The translations under genes were made by a program, and so were the position numbers. A DNA stretch of 64,000 bases from Branchinecta lynchi. Lineage: Eukaryota > Arthropoda > Branchiopoda > Anostraca > Branchinectidae. Every line of letters begins with the position of its first letter. The first letter of the stretch is position 1. Of this stretch, positions 10,730 to 20,369 are shown piece after piece. The stretch lies in the NCBI GenBank assembly GCA_023053575.1, contig JAKZAP010000007.1, positions 10,181,008 to 10,245,007 on the forward strand, given 5' to 3'. The notes under the pieces were generated by a model. The model made no database searches. It was given only the letters and a program-made list of their open reading frames with translations, and had not been told where the DNA came from.

Positions 10730-12917
10730 AACAAGAGCTGAAAGATCATATGGCACGTCTAAGAAAAGTCAGCCTGTTTGTCAAATATGGTTTGCAGTTC
10801 TCAAGGCTCGATCACTCTCCCGATATTCCTTTCATCAGCAGGCGGCTTGATCTGGTAACTCTGAAATGGTTATTCCCCTCGCTGACAACTGTTTCAGAAT
10901 AGAAGTTTTGTTGTACTCTGGTTCCGATTTGCGTATAACTCAATCGATGGTAGAAGCAAATACTCTGGCTGCGATCGTTTTGTGCCCAAACTGGATCTGA
11001 CCAACGTAGTTGGAAGGGTTTTCGTGATATTTCCCGCGGACCTCTTCCGTCCGCACATCGTTCTCAGAATTGGTCCAGACTTGAAACGAAAGGTCTGAGA
11101 CATTAGCTCTTGCCACTTGTCAAGTTCTATTCACGTCCGATAACCCATTCGAAAGTTATTCATGCCACTAGATTCCGGATTCAATATCTCTCGATCCCCC
11201 ACTATGATCGAATCGGGGAATGTGACAATTACTAAGTCAATGTGGTCTGGTCCCTGATACGACAGCAAAGTTTCCTCGTCATAGATATCTGGAAGAACCC
11301 CAAGTCGTGATCGCCCCCATTCCGGGAAACCACCTACAGCCCCACCACCAAAGCAACGGTTCGGTCCTGTTCTGTCAATAATGTATCTAGGGCTTATGCT
11401 TATTGTTCCCACCAAGTTCCATCCCGATTCATCGGCTCTAAATGTTTAACGAGATTTTCGGTACCATTCTAAAGTCCCCTCCCGCCATTTATCGGATCCG
11501 GTCTAGACTTGAAAATTGAAAATCTGAGAGAATTGTTCTCGAGTCTTGTCAAGTTTCATTCACATACGATCACCCGTTCCAAAGTTATGAATTTCACTAG
11601 ATTCCGGATTCCCAATCCCTCCACTTCCTCCATGACGAATGAGTCGGGCAAGTGACTATTTCCAAGTCAACCCGATCGGGTACCTAATATGCGTGCCAAT
11701 TTTACCTTAACTCGCAATCACCGGAGTTCCGGGAAACCCTCTCCAGTTCCCCCCACTGTGACACGACCCGGTCCTATTCTGTGAATAATGTATCCAGGTT
11801 TTACGCATGTTCTTCCAACCAAGTCTCATTCCGACCCCTCGACTCTAAGCGTTTCTTGAGATTTTCCGTGCCCCCACCTCCAGCCCCCCCCCCCCCATGT
11901 TATCAGATCCGGTTCAGATCAGAAACTGAGCATCTGAGAAACCTGTTCTTGACACTTGCTACGTCTCATGCACGTCCAATCACCCGTTCCAAATTTATAA
12001 ATGTCACTAGATTCCGGATTCCCTATCCCTCCGCTCCCCCACGATCATCGGATCGGGAAGGGACTATTTTCAAGTCAATCAGGTAGAGTAGCTAATATGG
12101 CTGCCAAGTTTCATGGTCCTAGCATCTGGAACTACCCTAACTAGTGATCACCGGAATACCGAGAACTCCCTCCAAGTCCCCCCTCCCCGACTGTGACACG
12201 ATCCGGTCCTGTTTTGTCAATAATGTATCTAGGAGTTATGCTTGTTCCTCCCTCCAAGTTCCATCCCGAATCACGATATTTCCGCTGCCCCCCTCCAGCT
12301 CCCCCCAGTTATCGGATCCGGTCCGGATTTGAGCTGAACATTTGAGACACATGTTCTTGACACTCAACCTTCATGCATGTTCGATTACCCGTTCGAAAGT
12401 TATACATGTTACTAGTTTCCGGATTCCTCATCCCTCCACTCCCCCACGATGGCCGGGTTGGGGAAGTAATTATTTCCAAGTTAATCTGCTGGGGTCCCTG
12501 GTCCCCGGTCAATTTTCATCATCTTAGCTTGTGTGGAAGCGTTTCAGGAGATTTCCGGCGTCCCCATCCAGCCCCCCCCCCCCCCCACCACCCAAGCGTT
12601 ATCGGATCCGGTCCGGGTTTGAAACTGATTATCTGAGACACTTGCTCTTGACACTTGTCAAGTTTCATGCACGTCCGATTATCCGTTCCAAAGTTATGCA
12701 TATTAGTAGTTCCGGATTCCCCATCCTTCCACTCCCCCCAGATGGCCGGATTGGGGAAGTGATTATTTCCAAGTTAATCTGATGGGGTCCCTGATCCCCC
12801 GGCAAATGTTAATCTGGTCGGGTCACTGTTATGTGGAAGTGCCCAAACTGGCAAAACCAGGACGGAACGACAGGCATTACGATCGCTATATGACACTTGA
12901 GTAGGCTCAAGTGCCAT
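10730..12917 (-). mobile_element. Family A element (A4), full-length, about 2.2 kb
   Basis: Begins at 10730 with the reversed tail (AACAAGAGCTGAAAGATC, one mismatch in the hairpin stem, then ATATGGCAC). It ends at 12917 with the reversed head (GCGATCGC-like block and a TGACACTTG...CAAGTGCCA hairpin). The interior is an array of about five diverged roughly 400-base units, each with GGATCCGGTC, CCCGTTC.AAAGTTAT and GGTCCTAGCA phrases, and C runs at 11886-11897 and 12571-12586. Short open frames in it are by-products of the repeats. Confidence 0.8.
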
Positions 12918-12984
12918 GACAACTAGCACAAACATATTCAAAAGAGTAAGGTAGCGATCGTCCCCCATCTCCTTTCTCTTTGTC

Positions 12985-13258
12985 CCATTTTTATAGGGAC
13001 AAGGAGATACGCTGGATTCGTTTCTGAATTTTCTTTTTTGCTTCTTCGCTCGAAATTCGGCGAAACCACAAAATTTGCAGAAGTAAAGCAGGAAGTTTAG
13101 GTCAGTATCGTCAAAATAGATATGGCTTATAGAGGTATATCTGAACTTGGTTTTCTCTGATGATTAGCCTGGCAAAGACTGGATCTGGCGAAGACAAGAC
13201 CCAATTATCTGGATCAAATATTAGATTTGTGGGACCCCATCGACACCTTTGGTCTTGT
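12985..13258 (+). repeat. Family B element, 3' part only (B2)
   Basis: Contains the family B 3' region: GCAGAAGTAAAGCAGGAAG, ATAGATATGGCTTATAGAGG, GGCGAAGACAAGACCCAAT, then the tail ACCTTTGGTCTTGT ending at 13258. It aligns closely with 35386-35566. The 5' head is missing. Confidence 0.75.
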
Positions 13259-14116
13259 TTCTACTGTATTTCAGAAATTATCTGTCCGCGAGTGTATTTT
13301 CGTTTTGCGAAGTTTCTTCTTAGTTATCCACCTTAGGCCACAAATAGTTATTTTATGAGTAATTCCGCCTAATCTCTCCAACTTCTGTTATTGATAAACG
13401 GCTTCAGGATTTTCATTCTTCTGTGTGAATGTTGTGTCACCCATGGTCGGCGCTATTTATTTAATCGTCTTTGTTGATATTTTTTGTATTTAGTGTTACT
13501 GTTTTTTCTATTTATTTTCTTTGTTCCTCCATCTTTAGAGCGCTTTCTCCCTCCTTTTTCAGATGGGTTGATTTGAACTGAATTATATGGCTGCATGAAT
13601 CAGAATAAAAAAACAATGGTTATAACAAACTATTCTAAATAATTTGCCGTAAGCGACGCGTAGGCCTTCTATACTTGCGATCTTTGAATTCTTATACCAA
13701 CGGATTCATTCCGTCGATTTCTCGCCCCGTCAATGGAATGAAACACTAATCCACCTCAAATATCCAAGCCCCGCACATGAGGACCAGCTAATCGCTCTCC
13801 CCAATGCCCTTGGGACAAAAGCCAACAAACTTACTAAACGAATCAGGTCCTGAATTAGCTGGAATTTCTCGGCGAAATCCAATTAGTGACCCCTTGCCCC
13901 GAATGCAAATTCGGAATATTTCCCCTACGATGGTGTCAGCTCGACTGAAAATCAGACAGGACACTGTGAGATCAAATAATCAACCTAAAACACCAGGGGG
14001 TGGTTTAATCTCGTTTGATCGTCGTTAAAAAAAACAGAAACACAGCTAAAGGACGTCTGTAAGATCAAAATAATCAACCTAAAACACCAAGCGGCAGTTC
14101 ATCTCGTTACAAAACC
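13259..14116. other. TMX3-like intron; nothing recognised
   Basis: AT-rich sequence with two similar phrases (AGATCAAA.TAATCAACCTAAAACACCA near 13970 and 14062) that mark a local duplication. No coding signal or transposon end was recognised. Confidence 0.4.
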
Positions 14117-14150
14117 AAACAAGAGCTGTAAGCTCATATGGCACTTGCAA
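14117..14150 (-). repeat. Family A tail, left stub of an interrupted copy (A5)
   Basis: AACAAGAGCTGTAAGCTC followed by ATATGGCACTTG is the family A tail in reverse. The matching body and head resume only at about 16610-17618, so the Penelope-like element between them appears to have inserted into this copy. Confidence 0.65.
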
Positions 14151-14232
14151 GGCTTGGTAAAAGGATGAAAGTTGCCAATTTGTGGGTTTATTGTGATCAT
14201 TTGTAAGCCAAACCCTTGAAACAAAAATCCCG

Positions 14233-15984
14233 ATGGACCAGTGGACAACACGAGAATGTATCGTTTGGTTAAAAAAAAAAAAAATCCCATCCATTGACAA
14301 AAAAGTAAGAAACCTCGTAGAAAGTCTCCCTATTTCCAAATCCCAGAAACAGTTCCTAAAAGTAACCGGGCCGGTAGCACCGCGTTTCTATGGAGTAGTT
14401 AAAGTGCACAAAACAGGTAGACCCCTTCGCCCAATAGTAGCAAACGTTCGAGCCCCAACTAAAAAATTAGACAGATTTCTAGCTTCGTTAATAAGGCCAC
14501 TCCTAGATTCAGGGCCGCATTACATAAAAAATTCCATTGATTTTGTCCAAGAGTTAAGAAAATACCCTGTCACCAAAGAAACGCAAAAAGCAAGCATTGA
14601 TGCTGTATCTTTGTTCACCAGTCTCAGGAAAGATTTCACCCTGGATGCCCTAAAAGAAGCACTAGAGAACTATCCCGAACTGTCAGACAAAACCCCCCTA
14701 ACTGTAAGCCAAATACTAGATTGTTTTAAACTTGTTTGGGAATCAACATATTTCATCTACATGGGGCAATTCTACTGGCAGCATGAAGGAGCAGCGATGG
14801 GGAGCTGTATTTCGCAGGGACTCGCCGAATTAACGCTGAGAAATATTGAAGAAATCGCTTTCAGTATCGCGCCGATGGTTCCAAGTTTCTACAAACGTTA
14901 TGTTGATGATGGTTTCACAGCATGGGAAGGCCAAAAAACAGACATTGTGAGTTTCGTTGACACTTTGAACTCAATTCAACCGACTATCCAGTTCACGATT
15001 GAATTTGAAAATGATGCACAGAAGCTGCCGTACCTAGATGTTTTGATTGCTAACAGTGAAGGAAGTTTTGTCTGCTCAGTCTACAGAAAACCCACCCACA
15101 ACGATCGATACCTTCCATATGATTCTTACCAGCCAGAATATGTGAAACGTGGAGTAGTTATCTCACTAGTCGACCGAGCCATCAAAATTTGCGACAAAAA
15201 TCTCCTAGATGATGAACTTTGCCACATTCGGGACGTCCTGTTTGGAAACAAATACCCCATTCAACTGGTTGAACAGATCATCAGAAGACGACTGAAGCTG
15301 CATTCATCCCCCAAAGATCCTGTAAGTTCTACTAGTAATGGTGAGGCAGAGGAAAAAAATGCCCGCGTTTACCTTCCGTACGTCCGCGGAGTAACCGAAA
15401 AATTATCCAAAAGTTTGAAAAAATACAACATCCAAGTCTTTCACAGAACCCAAAATACTTTGCTGTCCTACCTAAACTCCGGAAAAGATAAAGTCCCAAA
15501 TCAGTACCAAAGAGGCATTTGTTCAATACCTTGTGATTGCGGAAAGCGTTACGTAGGAAGGACAGAGAGAACTTTCGGAAAACGACTTGCAGAGCATGAG
15601 CAAGAAATTGACCACGCCCTCTCCAACGGACACCGTCATAACTATACTTTCAAATCTGCACTTGCAGAACATATTTTCGAAAACCCATCCCATTCAGTAT
15701 ATTTTGAAAAAGCCAAAATTCTTGCAACGTGCACCGGACTCCATCAAACCATTCGAGAAGCCGTTGAGATAAAGAAAAACCGAACAGGCATTAACCGAGA
15801 TACAGGCGAGTACTCCTTACCGGAAACGTGGAACGGGGTTATTAAGGGAAGAAAATTTAAGCCTCAGTCCCTTATTAACAACAAAACCGAAGTCGATCAA
15901 AATGCAGAAAAAAATATTTCCTGCCGTCGCCCCATTCGTGCAGCAAAAACAGCAGCCGTGTCAAAAATTAAATCTCAGCACTAG
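14233..15984 (+). CDS. Penelope-like reverse transcriptase with GIY-YIG endonuclease
   Basis: An uninterrupted ORF of 583 codons. Similarity starts around residue 50 with PRFYGVVKVHKTGRPLRPI, a hallmark of Penelope-like RTs. Motif A is IDAVSLFTS with the catalytic Asp at 123. Motif B is GAAMGSCIS at 186-194 (most relatives have PMGS here). Motif C is YVDD at 223-226, followed by the LPYLDV and VYRKPTHNDRY motifs. A C-terminal GIY-YIG domain follows, with GIC near 428, YVG at 440-442, then the GKRLAEHEQ helix and LAEH near 475. The product copies RNA into DNA and nicks the target, acting in the nucleus. The N-terminus is cut, because the reading frame begins just before an A13 run and an in-frame stop lies upstream. 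The ORF is intact otherwise, so the insertion is probably young, but a 5'-truncated copy is unlikely to move on its own. It lies antisense in a TMX3-like intron. Confidence 0.92.
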   Translation: MDQWTTRECIVWLKKKKIPSIDKKVRNLVESLPISKSQKQFLKVTGPVAPRFYGVVKVHKTGRPLRPIVANVRAPTKKLDRFLASLIRPLLDSGPHYIKNSIDFVQELRKYPVTKETQKASIDAVSLFTSLRKDFTLDALKEALENYPELSDKTPLTVSQILDCFKLVWESTYFIYMGQFYWQHEGAAMGSCISQGLAELTLRNIEEIAFSIAPMVPSFYKRYVDDGFTAWEGQKTDIVSFVDTLNSIQPTIQFTIEFENDAQKLPYLDVLIANSEGSFVCSVYRKPTHNDRYLPYDSYQPEYVKRGVVISLVDRAIKICDKNLLDDELCHIRDVLFGNKYPIQLVEQIIRRRLKLHSSPKDPVSSTSNGEAEEKNARVYLPYVRGVTEKLSKSLKKYNIQVFHRTQNTLLSYLNSGKDKVPNQYQRGICSIPCDCGKRYVGRTERTFGKRLAEHEQEIDHALSNGHRHNYTFKSALAEHIFENPSHSVYFEKAKILATCTGLHQTIREAVEIKKNRTGINRDTGEYSLPETWNGVIKGRKFKPQSLINNKTEVDQNAEKNISCRRPIRAAKTAAVSKIKSQH

Positions 15985-16230
15985 TTTTTCCGTGTAGTGA
16001 TTATTCAAAGTAATAGATTCAGGCAAGTACTCATAATAGAAACGTAGAACGAGGTCATTAATAAAATAATATTTAAGTTTTCAGCCCGTTATTAATGAAA
16101 AAACCGAAGTTGATCAAAATGCAGAAAAAACCCTTTCCTGTCATCCTGTCAGCAAAAACAGCGTCGTTGTCAAAAATTAAATCTCACGACTAGTTTTTTC
16201 ATGATAGTGGTATTTGAAGATAATTTACTT
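15803..16230 (+). repeat. Tandem duplication of the Penelope ORF 3' end, unit about 210 bp
   Basis: The block from CAGGCGAGTACTCC (15803) through the stop codon and about 30 bases beyond reappears at 16020 (CAGGCAAGTACTCA) and runs to about 16230. Shared phrases include AAAACCGAAGT.GATCAAAATG and GTCAAAAATTAAATCTCA. The copies have diverged at many positions and the offset drifts from 217 to 209 because of small indels. The second copy lies in the 3' UTR and is not translated. Confidence 0.85.
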
Positions 16231-16313
16231 TAATAAGATATTTATAGTCGGTAGAAGCTTCAGTTCTTTATTACAGGTTTGTTTCCTTCCCCGTGGTTGA
16301 ACCAGAGGATTGA

Positions 16314-16357
16314 CAGCCTGACGAGGACCCTTGCCAAGAAGGGCCGAAATATCGCTG
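16314..16357 (+). ncRNA. Hammerhead ribozyme HHR1 (Penelope-associated, minimal stem III)
   Basis: Core in order: stem I strand CAGC (16314-16317), CTGACGA (16318-16324, matches CUGANGA), stem II GGACCC/GGGCC (16325-16330, 16341-16345) with a 10-base loop, and GAAA (16346-16349). Then come TAT and the cleavage residue C16353, and stem I strand GCTG (16354-16357), complementary to CAGC. Stem III is the four-base palindrome AUAU formed with the last A of GAAA, as in the minimal hammerheads of Penelope-like elements, which are thought to work best as dimers. It lies about 330 bases after the Penelope ORF stop. Confidence 0.85.
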
Positions 16358-16609
16358 ATGAATAATCATAGCTGACGTATCCGTTATAAACATTGTTAGA
16401 ATAAAAAAATTGCACTTGGCTGTGATAATGTGTACTTTAAGGGCGCTAGAAATTCATCTGTGATCAAAACCCTTAAGGCAAAAATGATCCTGGGCCCTTT
16501 ACAATCACGAATATAGATGGATTGACCAAAAGTTTTTTTTTTTTTTTTTCGATTAAGATTTAAGATGCGCACTTTAAGGGTGCTAAAAAGTCATTTCTAA
16601 GCAAAACCT

Positions 16610-17618
16610 TTGAGATCCAATCCGATCGGGTCCCGAACATGCGTGCCAGTGTTCGTCGCCCTAGCACATCTGGACGTACCTTAAATGGCGGTCACCGGAA
16701 ATCCGAACCATCTCCAACTCCCCCCAGAATGCCCGAATCCCGTCCGGTTCGGTCACTGATATATCTAGGGCTTATGCTTGTTCTTCCCGCCAAGTGTTAT
16801 CCGAATCGTTACACTCTAAGCGTGTCACAAAATTTACCCCCGCCCCCGACTCCCCCACATCAATCGGATCCTGTCCTCACTTGAAATGGGACATCTGAGA
16901 CATGAGTTCTTTCTGAAAATCGAGTTTCATTACTATCCGATCACCCGTTCAAAAGTTGGACATTTCTCAAAATTCCAGATTCCCTCTCCCTCCACTCCCC
17001 CACAATGGTCAAATCGGAAAAACGACTGTTCCTAAGTTAAAAGCTTGTCGACTCCCTGATATGCTGCCAAGTTTCATCGTCCTAGCACATGTGTAAGCAC
17101 CTTAACTCGGGATCACCGGAATTCCGGAACCCTCCATCCAACTACCCTCAGAATGCTCGGATCCGGCCAGGTCTTGTGAACACGTATCTGGGGCTTGTGC
17201 TTGTTCTTCCCACAAAGTTTCATCCCGATCCGCCCACTCTGAACATGTCTCACGATTTCCACCCCCCCCCCCCCTCCAACTCCCCCCAAAGTCATCGGAT
17301 CCGTTTCGGACTTGACGTGTGACATCTGAGACACGAGGTTTTTCCAAATATCAAGTTTCATTAAGGTCCAATTCCCCGTTCAAAAGTTAGACATACGTCA
17401 ATATTCAAGATTCTCACTCCCTCCACTCCCCCAAGGTGGTCGGATCGAGGAAGTGACTATTTCCATGTTAGTTTGGTCGGATCCCTAATATGCCTGCCAA
17501 GTTTCATCGTCCTAGCACATCTGGAAGTACCCTGACTCGCGATCACCGGACTGACCGACAGACGGACGGAAAAGTGATCGGTAATATGGCACTTGGCAGG
17601 AAGGCAAGTGGCATAAAA
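16610..17618 (-). mobile_element. Family A element, main body (A5)
   Basis: Array of family A internal units (GGTCCCTGATATGC, CCAAGTTTCATCGTCCTAG and GGATCCG blocks) that ends at about 17618 with the reversed head: TGATCGGTAATATGGCACTTGG...CAAGTGGCAT. Together with the stub at 14117-14150 it makes one family A copy split by the Penelope-like element. A C run at 17262-17274 lies inside it. Confidence 0.7.
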
Positions 17619-17929
17619 ATAAATCTACACTAACAGGAAAGGACACTAACGGCCATCAAGCGGCGGGGGGAGGTTTCTGAAAAGCAAGAAACTCCCCGTC
17701 ATTTCGGAATCCGGAAGCACCCTAAATCGAGTGTCTAATGCTAATGCTAGTTCACACGAGAACTTGGTAGTTGATACGATCGTGGATACCCTAGTGGCAC
17801 GACTCGGAAGTACACGGGCAGGTGCTGTCAGAATAGCTCAGAAAACAAAAGGAAAAGAAGAATATTTAGTCAATGTATAAATAAAAAGTAAACAACTTTT
17901 ACGGCTACTATTTCTTTCGACAAACTGAA

Positions 17930-18316
17930 TATGGAGTTTTTATTTCTCTTTATGTGTAGGCTACACAATGAGGGATTTGGGAGGAGGGGGTCCCGAAGGG
18001 ATAAATTTGCACTATCTAATAGGGTCCCGGAAAGTGTGTGGTTCAAATAGGGGTCGAACGAATGGAGTGGTTTGAATGTAACTCTGAAAATAAAGAGATC
18101 GTATGCTCTGTAGATGACATATTTTAGGGTCCGGATTGGATCCGAGTGCGGTGGGGAGAGTTACCGGAATTTATGGTCACACTCGAGTGAAACTAGAGAT
18201 CATATTTCTAGGTTCGAACCTAGGGTGGTTGAAGGGGGTATTTTGTGAAGTTCTCATTTATTTTCTCGCAGCACCTACTGGTAAAAAGTGCCATGTGAGC
18301 TCGTGGCTCTTTTTCT
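17930..18316 (+). repeat. Family A tail region, degraded (A7)
   Basis: The block TTTTGTGA..TTCTCAT.TA and GCACCTACT followed by AAGTGCCATGTGAGCTCGTGGCTCTTTTT corresponds to 22950-23025 of copy A6. It contains a 16-base perfect palindrome around GGTTCGAACC (18208-18223). Upstream 17619-17929 holds nothing recognisable. Confidence 0.6.
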
Positions 18317-18524
18317 AACACGTTGGAGGAAGAAAAAGTTTACAAAGAAAACACTGACAATTAGGAAACTGAGGGTGAAGTTGGATGTAAGCACAAATAG
18401 CGTATTTCGATCCGTCTTTATACAGACTAGACTTGTTTGTTCCTCTTTCGAAACGGTTCATTTGGTGACAACCCCTAACAAAAGGTTGCCAGGTATCTTA
18501 CACCAGACAAAAAGTGTAGCGTGC

Positions 18525-18790
18525 CAATATCATCGGGGGCATGCGTACAAGCTTACAAAGTCAAGATTCCACAAGGACGTTTTTAAGTGGGGTTTTGGCA
18601 ACCGAATTGTTGATCCTTGGAACAGCCTTACCGAAGATGCGGTTAATGCTGAATCGATCAATAGTTTTAAGTGCATTGTTGATGAGATTTTTAACTCTGA
18701 TCAGTTCGACTACTCAAAATTTCTTAGAGTTATTTAGAGGCGAAAGCCTTTTCTCTTGCTTTGTATTATTATTATTATTATTATTATTAA
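18525..18790 (+). pseudogene. LINE ORF2 C-terminus with (ATT)n tail
   Basis: An open frame ending at 18737 contains RGHAYKLTKSRFHKDVFKWG, followed by GNRIVDPWNSLTEDAVNAES and NSFKCIVDEIF. This is the conserved C-terminal tail of CR1/Jockey-type LINE proteins (xNRVIxxWNSLPxxVVxAxSxNxFK). It is followed within 30 bases by an ATT microsatellite (18766-18790), the normal LINE 3' end. The rest of the LINE is absent, so this is a 5'-truncated insertion. Confidence 0.8.
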
Positions 18791-18928
18791 TATATGAAAC
18801 ACGGAGATACTTTCGAGTCGATACAGAGCACTATACAATTTTCAAACACGAACAGGGGAAGCTACAGATCCTCTAATAGTTTTAACTGGAGTATTTCCTG
18901 ACGCGGACGGAAAAAGAGTTGAAATTTA

Positions 18929-19341
18929 AGCCGCTTTCACGTTGACGCCTAGAGCCTTTCACACTCAACCTACGCAACCTCTGCGTCACGGTTGCGGCGA
19001 AGCAACGCAGAACTTACGCAGACAAATAAAACTCAACGCAAGAATAGAATCAAGTTCTATTCTCGCGCTGCGTCCACCCGTTACGCATCAGATTTTCCAC
19101 TGAGTTTTTTGAAGAGAAACTGGAGAATAACCTACTAATGATGAAGAAAAACTTACTAATGATGATTAAAAACTTACTAATCGATGAAAGAAATGAAAAT
19201 TTGGCAGAAGAAACCGAAAAAGAACACGTAAATACGCATCCAACGTGACATGCTCTCGCGCAGGTGTGAAAGATGCATTACGCAACGCAAGACAAACGTA
19301 TACGCGACACATTGCAACGACGCGTCAATATGAAAGCGGCT
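18929..19341. mobile_element. 413-bp MITE with TTA target duplication (PIF/Harbinger-like)
   Basis: Ends AGCCGCTTTCACGTTGACGC (left) and GCGTCAATATGAAAGCGGCT (right) are near-perfect inverted repeats, flanked by TTA at 18926-18928 and 19342-19344. The subterminal zones carry many CAACGCA/TGCGTTG-like phrases in both orientations. No coding capacity. Confidence 0.85.
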
Positions 19342-19814
19342 TTAGCCTCACATTCGCCGGTTCGAACACGTAGGTTTAGCAGGGATATAAAAACGTTCCT
19401 AACAAGAATTTTCGCTTCACACTTTTTTTTCAAAAGCAGATAAGGGACAAGACGAAACTGTTCCTATGGGATCGCCATTCTAAGTGTTTTGTGCGATTAA
19501 AAACCTCCGACAAGGTTCCGCATTTTTACAAGATAGGTAGTAAATATCGAGAAGAAAGGAACAAAGCTGGAACACATGGATTTCCTGCTTCCTCTTCGAA
19601 TGGACACAAAAGAAGTCATCCCACAAAGAAGCTGTGATTCGAAGCGTGTGCCCGCCCTGTCGTTCACAAACGAATTTCTACAAGTTCAGCGCTTTTTTAA
19701 TAAACCTTTAAAATGTACCATGCCAGTGCTTCGTTTAACAATAAGGTGTATGTAAACTCTTTCTAGTACTGTAGTCCAAGTTCAGAACTGGATAGTAAAG
19801 ATCAGTGGTTTTGT

Positions 19815-19988
19815 TGTTTTTCCACATATTCATTTTTCAACAACTTCGTTTGTCCAGCTTGAGCGGCTTTGAGCCTGAAGAAGTCCCTTGCCACGAAGGG
19901 CCGAAATATAGCTCTATTAAAATTAGGCTGACGTATCCGTTTTGCACCATCAAAATATGATTCGCAGTCAGTTTGAGCTGAAAGAATA
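19815..19988 (+). mobile_element. Penelope-like terminal (LTR-like) fragment carrying HHR2
   Basis: The segment with the hammerhead at 19871-19914 continues into GGCTGACGTATCCGTTTTGC and ATTCGCAGTCAG. These also flank the hammerheads at 16314 and 62898, so this is another copy of the Penelope terminal region without coding sequence. It directly abuts a family A tail. Confidence 0.65.
19871..19914 (+). ncRNA. Hammerhead ribozyme HHR2
   Basis: Stem I GAGC (19871-19874), CTGAAGA (19875-19881), stem II with CCC/GGG (19885-19887, 19898-19900), GAAA (19903-19906), TAT and cleavage residue A19910, then GCTC (19911-19914) pairing with GAGC. The first stem II pair is A-C instead of G-C, so activity may be reduced. 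Antisense to the TMX3-like transcript. Confidence 0.75.
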
Positions 19989-20038
19989 TTTATGCTAACT
20001 AGACTCTTCAAGTCCCATAGGAGCTTTCAGCTCTTGTT
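19989..20038 (+). repeat. Family A tail fragment (A8)
   Basis: ATGCTAACTAGACTCTTCAAGTCCCATA followed by the GAGCT-TTC-AGCTC hairpin and CTTGTT matches the last 50 bases of copy A2 (3458-3507). No other part of the element is present. Confidence 0.65.
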
Positions 20039-20165
20039 AATTAGTAATATCCTAAATTATTAAACTTGCAGATTATGTTTCATTTGCCTAATTATATTTG
20101 GATATTTGAGGATTCCCGCCAAGAAGACAAGTCTGTACAAGGCAGGCTAATGATTAAATACTCAC

Positions 20166-20369
20166 AGTAGGATTTGTGGGTATCCCCTGATTTTCATTTC
20201 TGAGCAGACATTGGGAAACCTGGTGCAATCGACCCTGCCGACTCTGATTCCCTGAGGGCCAAGAAACTGTGCTACTTGTGACCAAACTGGTTCCAACTTT
20301 TTACAATGGGCACACCACGGCGCGTAGAACTTCATGAACCATATTCCATCATGTTTGACTTCCAGGAAA
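20166..20369 (-). CDS. TMX3: TMX3-like protein, exon 2 (catalytic thioredoxin domain)
   Basis: A 204-base minus-strand exon. Acceptor TTTTTTGCAG lies before 20369 and donor GTGAGT after 20166. It encodes FLEVKHDGIWFMKFYAPWCA and then HCKKLEPVWSQVAQFL...VGRVDCTRFPNVCSEMKIRG and YPQIL, the a-type thioredoxin fold of TMX3. Human TMX3 reads [23 protein letters not shown]. The active site here is C-A-H-C, not the usual C-G-H-C. Both catalytic cysteines, the buried charged region and the cis-proline (GYP) are kept. The first base completes the GC|T Ala codon of exon 1, and the last two bases pair with exon 3. The product is an oxidoreductase that would act in the endoplasmic reticulum lumen. Confidence 0.92.

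Larger units (their letters stand above)
14150..16405 (+). mobile_element. Penelope-like retroelement (EN+), 5'-truncated
   Basis: Contains one long ORF (14233-15984) with a Penelope-type reverse transcriptase and a GIY-YIG endonuclease domain, a tandemly duplicated 3' end (15803-16230) and a hammerhead ribozyme (16314-16357). Hammerhead motifs in the terminal regions are an established property of Penelope-like elements. The left side runs straight from a family A tail into the ORF, so the 5' LTR-like region and the N-terminal part of the polyprotein are missing. The exact right boundary is uncertain (about 16405-16610). Confidence 0.85.

Noticed and set aside
18208..18223. CTAGGTTCGAACCTAG, resembling a tRNA B box
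   Set aside because: It is a perfect palindrome inside a family A copy, with no A box or cloverleaf around it.
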